A stretch of DNA of 64,000 nt. Origin: Paenibacillus faecalis (GTDB lineage Bacteria; Bacillota; Bacilli; Paenibacillales; Paenibacillaceae). The position numbers and the translations under genes were made by a program. This document shows, in pieces, positions 35,059 through 45,610 of the stretch; the first letter of the stretch is position 1, and each line of letters opens with the position of its first letter. The notes beneath the pieces are model-generated. The model saw only the letters and a list, made by a program, of their open reading frames with translations. It did no database searches and had not been told where the DNA came from. The DNA is taken from assembly GCF_900289175.1 (NCBI RefSeq), contig NZ_LT985747.1:2321912-2385911 (forward strand), written 5' to 3'.

Positions 35059-35805
35059 ATGAACAAAGATTTACAGCATATTATATTTGATATGGATGAC
35101 ACCTTGATTCACTGCAATAAATATTTCGATCTGATTCTTGGCGAGTTTTTTGAGCTAATGACAAGCTGGTTTCAGGAATATGGCGTAACGACTGAGCAGG
35201 TTCGCAAAAAGCAGATGGAAGTTGATGTCGCCGGAGTAAACAAAGCCGGGTTTGCAAGTATAAACTTTCCAAAGTCTTTAATCGAAACCTATCGTTTCTT
35301 CTGTAATCTGCATCATAAAACACCTTCGCACCATGAGGAAGAAGAGCTGTTCAAGCTCGGATTAAGTGTTTATGACCACGAGGTTGAACCTTATCCCGGC
35401 ATGGTCGAGACCTTGAATACACTGCAGAATGAAGGACATCATCTTTATTTGTACACAGGCGGTGAAACGCGTATTCAAAAGCGGAAGATTGAACAAATGA
35501 AGCTGGCCGATTACTTTGAAGACAGAATCTACATCCGACAGCATAAAAATGTGCAAGCTCTGGAAGAAATTCTGTCTGCCGGTCGCTTCGATCGTTCATT
35601 GACCTGGATGATCGGCAACTCCTTAAGAACAGATGTTGTTCCTGCTCTTAAAGCAGGAATCAACAGCATCTATATCAAGCAGCAGCGCGAATGGCATTAC
35701 AACCTCGTGGAATTAAAGCAAGAGCCGCATAATGTACTGTATACCGTATCGGCATTAACTGAAGTTCCGGACATTATAGCCGGGAATGCCGTCATCACTC
35801 CATAA
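35059..35805 (+). CDS. HAD-superfamily hydrolase
   Basis: 248-residue phosphatase-type protein. Motif I is FDMDDTLIH (nucleophile and acid Asp), motif II LYTGGETRI, motif III Lys around QKRKIEQMKLADYF, and motif IV WMIGNSLRTDVVPALKAGI. A helical cap lies between motifs I and II (about 20-100). AGGAG is eight bases before the ATG at 35059. It stands alone between the ArsR-like gene and a terminator. The substrate is unknown. Confidence 0.88.
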   Translation: MNKDLQHIIFDMDDTLIHCNKYFDLILGEFFELMTSWFQEYGVTTEQVRKKQMEVDVAGVNKAGFASINFPKSLIETYRFFCNLHHKTPSHHEEEELFKLGLSVYDHEVEPYPGMVETLNTLQNEGHHLYLYTGGETRIQKRKIEQMKLADYFEDRIYIRQHKNVQALEEILSAGRFDRSLTWMIGNSLRTDVVPALKAGINSIYIKQQREWHYNLVELKQEPHNVLYTVSALTEVPDIIAGNAVITP

Positions 35806-35815
35806 AACAATCAAT

Positions 35816-35857
35816 GGGCTTCCTCTGAACTTTTTGCAGAAGAGGAAGCCCCTTTTT
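35816..35857 (+). terminator. Intrinsic terminator of the HAD gene
   Basis: Perfect stem GGGCTTCCTCT (35816-35826) and AGAGGAAGCCC (35841-35851), followed by CTTTTT. Confidence 0.9.
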
Positions 35858-35938
35858 CACATGAAAAATGCACTGCCAGCAGCCATCGAAAGCCACATGG
35901 TTTTCGCGAACAATCCCCTTGTTCATGGAAGCATAGCA

Positions 35939-38251
35939 TCAGGTTGCCTGACTGCTCTTTTCCCGCTGAACGCTCAATTGACCGTTGCCAGACTCACGGA
36001 GCACAATTCGGGCTTTAAATGACGCTCCTCCATTGTCTTTAAACGTCAACAGCCGAGTTTTCCCCGTTGTCAGGAGAGACTTCAGCATCGTATGAGAGAT
36101 GTTTTTACCCGCAAATTCCTTCCAGATGACGAATGTACATCCGCTCTTGAAATGCGAGCATCCATAGCCTTTTCGACCTTCAATAATTTGACCGCCGCAC
36201 CCTGCTTTCGGGCAAGCGCCCAAAGAAATGCGTTCGCCTGAGGTCGAAGCCTGGCCTGCTGTGGAGTCTCTGCTAGAACGTGCTTCTTCCGTACTCTTGA
36301 CTACTGAGGAGGCTGATTTACTGCTTCGAGAAGCGGCCTTATTGCGCCCGGCAGTGCGGCCTCCCTTGCTCTTGCTTTCCTCACTCTCTCCGAACATCGA
36401 CGGAGGAGCCGGGCGCTGAGTCAATACTTTATCAATAATGGAGACGGTGAACTTCTCCACATTTTTCATAAAAACTTCAGCAGAAGCTTCTCCCTTTGAA
36501 ATTTGATGCAATCGCCGTTCCCACTGTCCCGTCATTTCGGGAGAAGCCAGCAGTTCAACGCCTGCATGACGAATCAGCTCGATCGCTGTTCTTCCTTTTT
36601 GCGTGACAGTAATTCTCTTGCCCTGCATCGTAATATACCCGACCTTTTTCAATCGCTCGATCGTTGCCGCGCGTGTAGCCGGCGTTCCAAGTCCGCTATC
36701 CTTCATTGCATCCCGCAGCTCTTCATCCTCGATCGTCTTGCCGGCACTTTCCATCGCTTTTAGCAGCGTCCCTTCCGTATAACTCTTAGGCGGCTGGGTC
36801 GCCTTCTCTTTTACTTCGCTCGTTGAACATATGACCGGCTTGTCCGTTTGAATATCGAATGATCGATCATTCCACTCCTGGGAATCATCCTCGTCTTCTT
36901 CCTTGCCTTTTTTCGATCTGGAGGATTTGCGCTCCTTGGCTTTATCCTTGTCCTGCTGAATCAACACTTTCCAGCCAAGCGACAAAAGTTCTTTAATTTG
37001 GGTCTTGAACGTCTCCTCCTCAACCTTTGTAAGCACGGTATGCTGCTTGTACAAAGCTGGCGGATAAAAATGGGACAGAAAACGTATAATGATCAGATCA
37101 TAGATATGCTGTTCTTCCTTGCTAAGCGTTCCGGGACGTTTTAATGTCGGCAAAATAGCATGGTGATCTTCAACACGCGCCGGATTGCATACAGACTTAT
37201 TGTTTTTATGAACACGGCTCGGGTCCGCACCTTGAACCATTGGACCGTAGGACGTTGATTTCAGCATGTTCAGAGCCTTATGCATCCCTTCAATATTCTG
37301 CTCGTTTACATAGTTGGAATTCGTCCGCGGGTAAGAAATAACCTTGTGACGTTCATATAAACCTTGAGCGATATCGAGCGTTTTTTTGGCAGAATAACCG
37401 TACTTTGCGTTGGCTTCACGTTGAAGCAGCGTCAGATCATAAAGCTTGAACGGATATTCTTTGGTCTCCTTGACTTCATACTTGGCGATCGTTCCGCTCT
37501 TCCCCTGAACCTTGCCTGCAATGTTGTCCGCTTTCTCCTTCGACGTCAAACGTTCGCCCTGCCAGGTTCCAACGTATTCAAGCGTTTCCTGGCGGAAAGT
37601 CGCTTTAACATCGTAAAAGGTTTGCGACTGAAATGCCTCGATTTCCTTTTGTCTGTCATAGATCAGTGCAAGTACAGGTGTTTGAACACGACCAACAGAC
37701 AATAGCGTCTGATGACGGGTTGTAAAGGCTCTCGATGCATTCATACCGATCAGCCAGTCTGCTTCACTGCGGGCTCTGGCCGCAAATGTTAACGCTTCAA
37801 ACTCCGAGCCATCCTTCAGCTGGGCGAACCCCTGCCTGATACTCTCGGCTGTCAAATCTGAGATCCACAACCGTTTCACCGGCTGACGAAGCCGAAGCTG
37901 CTGCTGGATTAAGGCAAAAATATACTGTCCTTCTCTTCCCGCATCACAGGCATTAACAATTTGATCACAGCGCTTGGCAAGATCGCCTATCACCTTAAGC
38001 TGATCTTTCGTTTTCGGATTCGGCACAATCCGGAATTGCTCCGGAATGATAGGCAGATCCCGAATATTCCAGCGCTTGTACTTCGGGTCGTAAGCATCCG
38101 GTTCAGCGAGGCTGACCAGATGACCGATTGCCCACGTTATAATATACCGCTCGCCTTCTATATAAGACCGATTGTTCTTGGCCCGAGGTTCGATCACCGC
38201 GGCGATGTTTCGCCCCATATCCGGTTTTTCAGCAATGACCAGCGTCTTCAC
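35939..38251 (-). CDS. topB: DNA topoisomerase III
   Basis: Type IA topoisomerase that relaxes negative supercoils and decatenates DNA. 770 residues: TOPRIM domain at the N-terminus (KTLVIAEKPDMGRNIAAVIE, NACDAGREGQ), SVGRVQTPVLALIYDRQKEI, the active-site Tyr in ISYPRTNSNYV, and the type IA body with GLGTPATRAATIERL. The C-terminus has a Ser/Lys-rich linker and a zinc-ribbon-like remnant (CPKAGCGGQIIEGRKGYGCS with CTFVIWKEF). Start is GTG with AGAGG close ahead. It is somewhat longer than B. subtilis TopB because of a charged insert around 440-460. Confidence 0.95.
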   Translation of the reverse strand: MKTLVIAEKPDMGRNIAAVIEPRAKNNRSYIEGERYIITWAIGHLVSLAEPDAYDPKYKRWNIRDLPIIPEQFRIVPNPKTKDQLKVIGDLAKRCDQIVNACDAGREGQYIFALIQQQLRLRQPVKRLWISDLTAESIRQGFAQLKDGSEFEALTFAARARSEADWLIGMNASRAFTTRHQTLLSVGRVQTPVLALIYDRQKEIEAFQSQTFYDVKATFRQETLEYVGTWQGERLTSKEKADNIAGKVQGKSGTIAKYEVKETKEYPFKLYDLTLLQREANAKYGYSAKKTLDIAQGLYERHKVISYPRTNSNYVNEQNIEGMHKALNMLKSTSYGPMVQGADPSRVHKNNKSVCNPARVEDHHAILPTLKRPGTLSKEEQHIYDLIIIRFLSHFYPPALYKQHTVLTKVEEETFKTQIKELLSLGWKVLIQQDKDKAKERKSSRSKKGKEEDEDDSQEWNDRSFDIQTDKPVICSTSEVKEKATQPPKSYTEGTLLKAMESAGKTIEDEELRDAMKDSGLGTPATRAATIERLKKVGYITMQGKRITVTQKGRTAIELIRHAGVELLASPEMTGQWERRLHQISKGEASAEVFMKNVEKFTVSIIDKVLTQRPAPPSMFGESEESKSKGGRTAGRNKAASRSSKSASSVVKSTEEARSSRDSTAGQASTSGERISLGACPKAGCGGQIIEGRKGYGCSHFKSGCTFVIWKEFAGKNISHTMLKSLLTTGKTRLLTFKDNGGASFKARIVLRESGNGQLSVQREKSSQAT

Positions 38252-38316
38252 GTAACCTCTCCCCTCTTTCCGATACGTCCAGGAAGAAAACTTAAAATGT
38301 TTCTTCGTATAGACTC

Positions 38317-38345
38317 CAAAAAGGACTCCGCTTAGGCGAAGTCCC
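38317..38345 (-). terminator. Intrinsic terminator of gltD
   Basis: Minus strand GGACTTCGC and GCGGAGTCC with a 4-base loop, one T-G pair, followed by TTTTTGG. Confidence 0.8.
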
Positions 38346-38387
38346 CATAAACAATGATATCTAATTATAACATAGGATAAGCATCGT

Positions 38388-39875
38388 TTAAACTAAAACG
38401 GTCGAGCCCATCAGGTACTTATCAACTTCTCTTGCCGCTTCCCGTCCTTCATGAATGGCCCATACGACCAGGCTTTGGCCCCGGCGCATATCCCCGGCGG
38501 CAAACACTTTATCTGCATTCGTTCTGTATTTGCCATAGGGCGCTTTGACGTTGCCAAAACGATCGCTTTCAAGACCAAGCTGCTTCAGTAGAGTCTGCTC
38601 AGGCCCGTCAAAGCCGATGGCTATCAAGGCAATCTGCGCTGGAAAAATTCGCTCAGTACCCGGTATCGGCTGATACACTTTACGGCCTGTTTCATCTACA
38701 ATCCGCTCAATCTGTATCGTGTGCAGCTCTTTCAAATTCCCTTGTTCATCGCCGACAAACCTTGTCGTCATGATGGAATATTCCCGAGGGTCCTGTCCAA
38801 ACAGCGCTTTAGCCTCTTCATGGGCATAATCCAAAGTATATACGTTCGGGAACTGGGGCCATGGGTTAGCCATCGAATCACGCTCGGGCGGTGCTTTTTT
38901 GTGCGTACCAAATTGCGTAACGCTGCTGCATCCATGACGCAGTGCGGTTGCCACACAGTCCGAGCCCGTATCCCCGCCGCCAATCACTATAACATCTTTA
39001 TTGTAAGCAGAGATGTACTGGTTGTCTTGAAGACCGGAGTCAAGATAGCTCTTGATCGTTCCGTTCAAGTAATCCATCGCGTAATGAATTCCCTTCAGAG
39101 CGCTGCCCTCGATGTTAAACTCGCGCGGTTTTGTAGATCCTCCACACAAAACTACAGCATCGTAATGATCAACCACTTGCTTGGCCGGAATATCCTTGCC
39201 AATCTCGGTATTGACGATAAACTCGACACCTTCAGCTGCCAGCAGATCAACACGGCGCTGGACTACCGCCTTATCCAGCTTCATTGTGGGGATTCCATAC
39301 GTTAGCAAACCGCCAACCCGGTCAGCACGCTCATACACGGTAACATGATGACCTGCTTTGTTCAGCTGCGCTGCGGCAGCAAGTCCGGCAGGGCCAGAGC
39401 CTACAACGGCAACCCGGCGACCTGTTCGTTTCCTGGGCGGCTCAGCAGTGACCCAGCCTTCTTCAAAGCCTTTGTCGATTATCGCCTGTTCAATACTCTT
39501 GATCGCCACCGGTTGATCGATAAGGCCAACCGTGCAAGAGCCTTCACACGGCGCTGGACATACACGCCCCGTAAACTCGGGGAAGTTGTTCGTTTTATGC
39601 AGACGCTCCAGCGCTTCTTTCCAAAGCCCCCGATATACAAGCTCGTTCCATTCCGGAATCAGATTGTGTACCGGACAGCCCAAAGTACCTCCATTCATAT
39701 CTATACCGGTATGACAGTAGGGTGTTCCGCAGTCCATACAACGTGCTCCCTGCGTCCGGAGCTCTTCCTCTGCCAAATGCTTATGAAACTCTTCCCAGTC
39801 CTGAACACGTTCAGCCGGTTCCCGATTTGACGGCAGCTGACGCTTATATTCCATAAATCCTGTTGGTGTTGACAT
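38388..39875 (-). CDS. gltD: Glutamate synthase small subunit (NADPH)
   Basis: Supplies electrons from NADPH to the large GOGAT subunit for glutamate synthesis. 495 residues: N-terminal iron-sulfur region with Cys sets (CMDCGTPYCHTG, GCPVHNLIPEWN, GRVCPAPCEGSC), FAD site RRVAVVGSGPAGLAAAAQLN and NADPH site VIVIGGGDTGSDCVATALRH. AGGGGG-like sequence precedes the ATG. The large subunit gene gltB is not next to it: thymidylate-pathway genes lie upstream and topB downstream. It may pair with a GltB coded elsewhere or feed another partner, as related GltD-like proteins do. Confidence 0.9.
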   Translation of the reverse strand: MSTPTGFMEYKRQLPSNREPAERVQDWEEFHKHLAEEELRTQGARCMDCGTPYCHTGIDMNGGTLGCPVHNLIPEWNELVYRGLWKEALERLHKTNNFPEFTGRVCPAPCEGSCTVGLIDQPVAIKSIEQAIIDKGFEEGWVTAEPPRKRTGRRVAVVGSGPAGLAAAAQLNKAGHHVTVYERADRVGGLLTYGIPTMKLDKAVVQRRVDLLAAEGVEFIVNTEIGKDIPAKQVVDHYDAVVLCGGSTKPREFNIEGSALKGIHYAMDYLNGTIKSYLDSGLQDNQYISAYNKDVIVIGGGDTGSDCVATALRHGCSSVTQFGTHKKAPPERDSMANPWPQFPNVYTLDYAHEEAKALFGQDPREYSIMTTRFVGDEQGNLKELHTIQIERIVDETGRKVYQPIPGTERIFPAQIALIAIGFDGPEQTLLKQLGLESDRFGNVKAPYGKYRTNADKVFAAGDMRRGQSLVVWAIHEGREAAREVDKYLMGSTVLV

Positions 39876-40175
39876 CTGCGCTTTCCCCCATCCGTTCGAT
39901 TCAAGCTAAGCAGCAAGTAAAATTGTACTTTTCATCATAACACAATTCACCCATTTTCTGATAAAACAAGGCTTGGAATTGGATCTAAAACCTGATTTAA
40001 ATTTTTTATTCAGGTTAAGAAAATCTTTTATCACGCATTCCTGCAATGCTTTCATGTTCTTTTTCATTTTCAATGTGAAATTATCGTAGCATCTGCCTTT
40101 TCTTTTGTTAAATGGATTATGTGCATAATCATTTGTACTATTCTACACTTGAAGGATGGGTTATCCGAAAGCTCA
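39876..40175. other. Intergenic region between dfrA and gltD
   Basis: 300 bases without a gene. It holds a weak hairpin (AACCTGA 39989-39995 and TCAGGTT 40010-40016) and a near-palindrome around 40112-40134. A gltD promoter is expected near 39880-39960, but no convincing -35/-10 pair was found. Confidence 0.4.
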
Positions 40176-40667
40176 TTACTTTCGTTCGTAAATAACAAAG
40201 CGATAAGAGTAAGGATTTTTATCATCCGTAATACCCGGTATTTCCTGAACGGACTTCCATTCATCCCATTTCACTTCTGGAAAAAACGTATCGCCTTCAA
40301 ACTCGTGATCGATAAAGGTGACATAAAGCTTGTCCGCCAAAGGCAGCATCTGCTCATAAATCTGCGAGCCTCCAATGATCATCAGCTCACCCTCTTGAGC
40401 GTACTTGAGCCCTTCATTTATGTCATGGACCACGATGCCTTCTTCAGGCTTCAATCTAAACTGCTGGTCACGAGTAAGTATGACATTTTGACGGTGCGGC
40501 AGCGGTTTTCCCCCAAGGGACTCCCATGTCTTGCGACCCATGAATACGGTTTTGTTTAATGTCTGTTCCTTAAAAAACGCCATGTCCCGCGGCAAGCGCC
40601 ACGGCATGGTTCCTCGATGTCCGATGACCTGATTTTTCCCCATGGCCCATATCATTGAAATACTCAT
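40176..40667 (-). CDS. dfrA: Dihydrofolate reductase
   Basis: Reduces dihydrofolate with NADPH, regenerating folate used by thymidylate synthase. 163 residues with the family marks: SMIWAMGKNQVIGHRGTMPW, the active-site acid in LPRDMAFFKEQT, the NADPH motif VFMGRKTWESLGGKPLPHR and the second nucleotide loop MIIGGSQIYEQMLPLAD. It follows thyA by 77 bases on the same strand, a standard thyA-dfrA pair. The start at 40667 has GGGGGATTTAAGG ahead. Confidence 0.95.
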   Translation of the reverse strand: MSISMIWAMGKNQVIGHRGTMPWRLPRDMAFFKEQTLNKTVFMGRKTWESLGGKPLPHRQNVILTRDQQFRLKPEEGIVVHDINEGLKYAQEGELMIIGGSQIYEQMLPLADKLYVTFIDHEFEGDTFFPEVKWDEWKSVQEIPGITDDKNPYSYRFVIYERK

Positions 40668-40744
40668 CCTTAAATCCCCCTTTCTGCACGTTCTTTTTTC
40701 TTATACATCTACCATGAATCGCTTAGTTCTCCTTAATCACAGCC

Positions 40745-41539
40745 TTAGACTGCAACCGTAGCCTTAATGGTTGGATGGTGCTGATAATCTTTAAACTCAA
40801 AATCCTCAAACGTATAATCAAAAATACTGTCCGGCTTTCTCTTAATGACAAGTGTCGGCAGAGGGTACGGCTCACGACTAAGCTGCAATTTCACTTGTTC
40901 CATATGGTTCGAGTAAATATGTACATCTCCCCCGGACCAGATGAACTCGCCTGGTGCAAGATTGCACTGCTGGGCTACCATATGCGTTAACAGAGCATAG
41001 CTGGCAATATTGAACGGCAAACCGAGAAATGAGTCAACAGAGCGCATCGTAAGCATGCAGGACAACTTGCCATCGGCCACATAAAATTGGAACACAAAAT
41101 GACATGGCGGCAGCTTCATCTCGTCAATCTCTGCCACATTCCATGCACTCACAAGATGACGACGCGAGTCCGGATTGTTCTTAATCGATTCAATCACCTT
41201 GGCAATCTGGTCAATCCGGCGACCGTCCGGCGCTTCCCATGAACGCCACTGCGAACCGTATACCGGGCCCAGGTCTCCATTTTCATCCGCCCACTCATCC
41301 CAGATTCGTACACCATTCTCTTTTAAATAGCGAATGTTCGTTTCACCGCTTAAAAACCATAGAAGCTCATGGATAACCGACTTGAGATGGATTCGTTTCG
41401 TTGTCATAAGCGGAAATCCTTTAGAAAGATCAAAGCGAAGCTGACGCCCGAACACGGATGTTGTTCCAGTACCGGTTCTGTCTTCCTTTTCAACACCATG
41501 ATCCAAAATATCTTGCAGAAGTTCCAAGTAATTTTTCAC
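40745..41539 (-). CDS. thyA: Thymidylate synthase ThyA
   Basis: Methylates dUMP to dTMP using methylene-tetrahydrofolate. The 264 residues equal the length of the E. coli ThyA type. Signature regions are present: the active-site Cys in [13 protein letters not shown], the phosphate-binding Arg pair in [33 protein letters not shown] and [13 protein letters not shown]. Start is GTG with AGGG ahead. It forms a pair with dfrA. Confidence 0.96.
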   Translation of the reverse strand: MKNYLELLQDILDHGVEKEDRTGTGTTSVFGRQLRFDLSKGFPLMTTKRIHLKSVIHELLWFLSGETNIRYLKENGVRIWDEWADENGDLGPVYGSQWRSWEAPDGRRIDQIAKVIESIKNNPDSRRHLVSAWNVAEIDEMKLPPCHFVFQFYVADGKLSCMLTMRSVDSFLGLPFNIASYALLTHMVAQQCNLAPGEFIWSGGDVHIYSNHMEQVKLQLSREPYPLPTLVIKRKPDSIFDYTFEDFEFKDYQHHPTIKATVAV

Positions 41540-41643
41540 GCAAACACCCTACCTTCACTGTTTCTGTTTTTATCAGCTATAAGTTTACCATACCCGAAAA
41601 GCCCAAGCATTGAAAAAAAGTGACATCAAAAATGATACCCACA

Positions 41644-41693
41644 ATAAAAGAGGCCGCACCTCCGATCTTAACAGATCAGGAGAAGCAGCCTCT
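41644..41693 (-). terminator. Intrinsic terminator of the pdh operon
   Basis: Nested stem: outer AGAGGC and GCCTCT, inner GATC pairs and CTCC/GGAG-type pairs, followed in the minus direction by TTTTATTG. It lies 35 bases after the lpdA stop. Confidence 0.8.
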
Positions 41694-41727
41694 ACGATGA
41701 CCTTACAGGTCAGCATGGAATCATACG

Positions 41728-43149
41728 TTATTTACGCGGTGCCATAACATGGATTGGGTGACCGAGAACAAGCTCTGCACCTTCAGCCACGATTTCACCA
41801 AGCGTTGGGTGAGCATGAATTGTCAATGCGATATCTTCAAGCGTTGCACCCATTTCAATAGCAAGACCAAGCTCTGCAATCAAGTTGGAAGCTTCAAGAC
41901 CGGCAATATGAGCGCCCAAAACAAGACCTGTTTCTTCATCAGCTACGATTTTCACGAAACCGTCTGGATTGTTCAGGGACAGGGCACGTCCGTTTCCAGC
42001 GAATGGGAACTTAGCAGACTTCGCCTTGTAACCTTGCTCTTTCGCTTGAGCCTCAGTCATACCGACACTGGAGCACTCCGGATCTGTAAAGGCAACCGCA
42101 GGAACCACTTTATAATCAACTACGGAAGGAAGACCGGAAATCGCTTCTGCAGCAACTTTACCTTCGTAAGATGCTTTGTGAGCAAGTGCAGGACCAGGAA
42201 CGATATCCCCAATCGCAAAGATATGCGGATGGTTTGTACGTCCTTGATGGTCAACTTTAATCAGACCGCGGTCGGTCATCTCAATGTTGATCAAGTCCAG
42301 ACCAAGCTCGCCATCGGTGTTCGGACGACGGCCAACTGTAACAAGCAGGTAGTCAGCAGTGATTTCTTTGCTCTCACCGTTAACAGTGTACTTCACAGTA
42401 ACGTCTTTATCCGTTTGAGTTGCGCTTTCCGCTTTCGCGTTCGTTACGATTTCAACACCGGTTTGCTTCATGTTTTTCGCAACCAGCTTGGTCATATCCG
42501 GATCGAAACCATTCAGGATGGAATCCATACCTTCGATAATCGTCACTTTTGTTCCGAATTTCGAGAACATTTGACCAAGCTCAGCACCGATATAACCGCC
42601 ACCGATTACAACGAGGCTCTTAGGCAGTTCTTCAAGCTCCAAAGCTTCTGTGGAGGACAGAATACGTCCGCCAAACGGGAAAGCTTTCAATTCAATCGGA
42701 CGGGAACCCGTTGCGATGATGCAGTTCTTGAAACGGTAACGAGGGGACTCATGCTCGTTAAATACACGAGCTTCATTCTCGTTGATGAACATGCATTCGC
42801 CGTTGAAAATTTCAACTTTATTGCCTTTCAGCAATGCGCCAACGCCGCCAGTCAATTTTTTAACAACACCGTTCTTGAACTCTTGAGTTTTGGCAAAATC
42901 AACGGTAACTTCGCCTACATTTACACCAAAAGAGCTCGCACTTTTTGCAGACTCAAAAGAATGAGCAGCCGAGATCAGCGCCTTGGATGGAATACATCCG
43001 CGGTTCAAACAAACGCCGCCGAGTTCAGACTTGTCTACAATCAGAACCTTTTGGCCCAGCTGGGCGGCACGAATGGCCGCCACGTATCCACCAGGACCCG
43101 CACCAATGACTAATGTGTCGATATCAATAGAAGCATCTCCTACTACCAT
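41728..43149 (-). CDS. lpdA: Dihydrolipoyl dehydrogenase, E3 of pyruvate dehydrogenase
   Basis: Reoxidises dihydrolipoamide with NAD+. 473 residues: FAD site [20 protein letters not shown], redox-active disulfide in [18 protein letters not shown] site [20 protein letters not shown], second FAD contact [17 protein letters not shown], and the C-terminal active-site His-Glu in [21 protein letters not shown] precedes the ATG. It is the last gene of pdhABC-lpdA, three bases after pdhC. Confidence 0.95.
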   Translation of the reverse strand: MVVGDASIDIDTLVIGAGPGGYVAAIRAAQLGQKVLIVDKSELGGVCLNRGCIPSKALISAAHSFESAKSASSFGVNVGEVTVDFAKTQEFKNGVVKKLTGGVGALLKGNKVEIFNGECMFINENEARVFNEHESPRYRFKNCIIATGSRPIELKAFPFGGRILSSTEALELEELPKSLVVIGGGYIGAELGQMFSKFGTKVTIIEGMDSILNGFDPDMTKLVAKNMKQTGVEIVTNAKAESATQTDKDVTVKYTVNGESKEITADYLLVTVGRRPNTDGELGLDLINIEMTDRGLIKVDHQGRTNHPHIFAIGDIVPGPALAHKASYEGKVAAEAISGLPSVVDYKVVPAVAFTDPECSSVGMTEAQAKEQGYKAKSAKFPFAGNGRALSLNNPDGFVKIVADEETGLVLGAHIAGLEASNLIAELGLAIEMGATLEDIALTIHAHPTLGEIVAEGAELVLGHPIHVMAPRK

Positions 43150-43152
43150 ATC

Positions 43153-44466
43153 TTACACCTCCATAACGAGCAGCTCAGGGTTAGAAAGCAGCTCTTTAAT
43201 GTAGTTCATAAAGTTTTGTGCCACTGCGCCATCAATAATGCGGTGGTCGAAGCTCAAGGACAATGCCATTACCGGTGCAGCTACGATTTCTCCGTTTTTC
43301 ACGACCGGTTTTTCGGAAATACGGCCTGTACCCAAGATCGCAACTTCAGGGAAGTTGATGATTGGAGTAAAGAACATACCGCCAGCAGAACCGATGTTTG
43401 TGATGGAAATAGTGCTGCCTCTCATTTCATCCGGAGCCAATTTGCCTTCACGTCCGCGTGAAGCAAGGTCACGAATGCTATCAGCAATCATCCAAATGCT
43501 CTTGCGATCCGCATCTTTGATAACAGGTACAATCAAACCGTTGTCTGTATCTGTGGCAATACCGATATTATAGTACTTTTTGTAAACAATTTCATTGGCT
43601 TCTTCATCGATCATTGCATTCAAAGCAGGGAATTGACGGCTAGCCGCAACAAGTGCTTTAACGATGAATGGCAGATAAGTTACTTTCGTACCTTTCTTTT
43701 CAGCGATTGGTTTCATCCGGTTACGGAATGCCACCAGTTCAGTCACGTCTACTTCGTCCATGATCGTAACGTGCGGAGCGGTATAAGCCGATTTAACCAT
43801 CGCATTGGAAATCGCCTTACGGATACCTCTGAACGGTACACGTTCCTCTTCAGCACGCGGATCAACTGCTGCCGATGCTGCTGCTTTTGGAGCTGCTGCA
43901 GATTCTTCAGCTGAAGGTGCTGCCGCTTGACCTCCGCCGTTCTTGAAGGCTTCTACATCTTCACGAGTGATCTTGCCGTTATTTCCGCTGCCTTGAACTT
44001 GGGTAATGTCGATGCCCAATTCACGTGCATATTTGCGAACGCTTGGTGTAGCAAGAACCTCTTTGCTAGGTGCTGCCGGTGCTGTAGCGCCGCCTGCTTC
44101 TCCCTCTTTAGCATCAGCAGGAGCATTAGCTGCAGGAGAAGATTGAGTGTCCGCGCTGCCTTTAGCTGTATCAGCTTCTTGAGCGGACTGTTCTTCTGCA
44201 GGTACGTCCTGCTCAGGGATGTCGCCTTCTGCATCGATGATTGCAACGACTTCACCTACGCGGCATACTTGGCCGTCTTTGGCAAAAACCTCTTGAACCG
44301 TACCATTCACGGGACAAGGAACTTCTACGACAGCCTTGTCGTTTTGCACTTCCATGATAATGTCGTCATCTGTTACTTTATCGCCCGGTTTGATATGCAT
44401 TTTGATGATTTCACCTTCATGCAAACCTTCGCCCAGCTCTGGGAAACGATATTCAAATTTTGCCAA
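43153..44466 (-). CDS. pdhC: Dihydrolipoamide acetyltransferase, E2 of pyruvate dehydrogenase
   Basis: Core enzyme moving acetyl groups to CoA. 437 residues: one lipoyl domain (1-80, lipoyl Lys in [12 protein letters not shown]), an Ala/Pro/Glu-rich linker, a peripheral-subunit-binding domain ([20 protein letters not shown]), a second linker, and the catalytic domain ending in [16 protein letters not shown] with the catalytic His and Asp. Start is TTG with GGGAGG nine bases ahead. It sits between pdhB and lpdA. Confidence 0.95.
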   Translation of the reverse strand: MAKFEYRFPELGEGLHEGEIIKMHIKPGDKVTDDDIIMEVQNDKAVVEVPCPVNGTVQEVFAKDGQVCRVGEVVAIIDAEGDIPEQDVPAEEQSAQEADTAKGSADTQSSPAANAPADAKEGEAGGATAPAAPSKEVLATPSVRKYARELGIDITQVQGSGNNGKITREDVEAFKNGGGQAAAPSAEESAAAPKAAASAAVDPRAEEERVPFRGIRKAISNAMVKSAYTAPHVTIMDEVDVTELVAFRNRMKPIAEKKGTKVTYLPFIVKALVAASRQFPALNAMIDEEANEIVYKKYYNIGIATDTDNGLIVPVIKDADRKSIWMIADSIRDLASRGREGKLAPDEMRGSTISITNIGSAGGMFFTPIINFPEVAILGTGRISEKPVVKNGEIVAAPVMALSLSFDHRIIDGAVAQNFMNYIKELLSNPELLVMEV

Positions 44467-44496
44467 CTGTAAAACCTCCCTATTGAATTACTGCAA

Positions 44497-45474
44497 TTAA
44501 AATTCCATCACTTTATGAACTGCATCAACGATACGAGCAGGTGTTGGCAGCCAAGTATCTTCGATCTGTGCAAAAGCATAAACCGTATCAGGAGCCGTTA
44601 CACGGAGCACAGGTGCTTCCAGATGTAAGATGGCCTTCTCATTAATCTGTGCAATAACTTCAGCTGCTACCCCAGAAGACTTCTGAGCTTCTTGAACTAC
44701 AATCGCGCGATTCGTCTTCTTAACCGATTCAACGATTGTGTCAATATCGATTGGTGCTACTGTACGAAGGTCGATAACTTCCGCTTTAATCCCTTTTTTC
44801 TCAAGTTCATCTGCCGCTTTCGTTGCCGTATGAACCATCAGACCGTAAGCGATTATAGTAACATCAGCACCTTCACGTACCACGTTCGCCTTACCAATCT
44901 CTACCGTGTACTCGCCTTCAGGCACTTCTGCACGGAAAGCGTGGTACAGGTTCAAGTGTTCCATAAAGAAGACCGGATCGTTATCGCGGATTGCAGAAAT
45001 GAGCAACCCTTTGGCATCGTATGGATTTGATGGGACTACGACTTTAATACCCGGGCTTTGAGCAATCAAACCTTCCAGTGAGTCCGTATGCAGCTCAGCC
45101 GCTTTTACACCGCCGCCAAAAGGAGTACGGAAAACGATCGGGGAATTGTAGCGTCCGCCAGAGCGATAACGCATACGCGCAGCCTGAACAACAATTTGGT
45201 CCATCGCTTCAAAAATAAATCCGACAAATTGAATTTCAGCGACCGGGCGGAATCCTTGAATCCCAAGACCTACAGCCAATCCGCCAATCGCAGATTCAGC
45301 AAGCGGCGTATCAAATACACGCTCTTCACCAAACTCTTTTTGCAGGCCTTCAGTTGCACGGAAGACACCGCCGACATTACCTACGTCTTCACCGAAGATG
45401 ACAACGTTCGGGTCACGCTTCAACTCAACGCGCATGGCGTCGCGAATCGCTTCTTTCATGTTCATTTGTGCCAT
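44497..45474 (-). CDS. pdhB: Pyruvate dehydrogenase E1 beta subunit
   Basis: Beta chain of the thiamine-diphosphate E1 component. 325 residues, the normal length. Marks: [20 protein letters not shown] with the cofactor-activating Glu region, [35 protein letters not shown] and [23 protein letters not shown] precedes the ATG. It follows pdhA by 136 bases and precedes pdhC by 30. Confidence 0.95.
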   Translation of the reverse strand: MAQMNMKEAIRDAMRVELKRDPNVVIFGEDVGNVGGVFRATEGLQKEFGEERVFDTPLAESAIGGLAVGLGIQGFRPVAEIQFVGFIFEAMDQIVVQAARMRYRSGGRYNSPIVFRTPFGGGVKAAELHTDSLEGLIAQSPGIKVVVPSNPYDAKGLLISAIRDNDPVFFMEHLNLYHAFRAEVPEGEYTVEIGKANVVREGADVTIIAYGLMVHTATKAADELEKKGIKAEVIDLRTVAPIDIDTIVESVKKTNRAIVVQEAQKSSGVAAEVIAQINEKAILHLEAPVLRVTAPDTVYAFAQIEDTWLPTPARIVDAVHKVMEF

Positions 45475-45610
45475 TGCTTTATTTCCTCCTTAGACATTAC
45501 AGATCACATATGCTTAGCAGTTATACCGTTTCATTTATATTAAGTTGCCTCAATCTATCGAAGCCCCATAGATAATCAGTCAAACAAACTGTGATATAAG
45601 GAACCGATTT

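Noticed and set aside
41749-43113. A 454-codon open frame on the plus strand opposite lpdA
   Set aside because: It mirrors the lpdA codons, has no ribosome site and gives Cys/Phe/Arg-rich sequence without any family motif.
43927-44472. A plus-strand open frame opposite the pdhC linker region
   Set aside because: The repetitive Ala/Pro/Glu linker of pdhC creates the open frame; the peptide is Cys/Phe/Ser-rich and meaningless.
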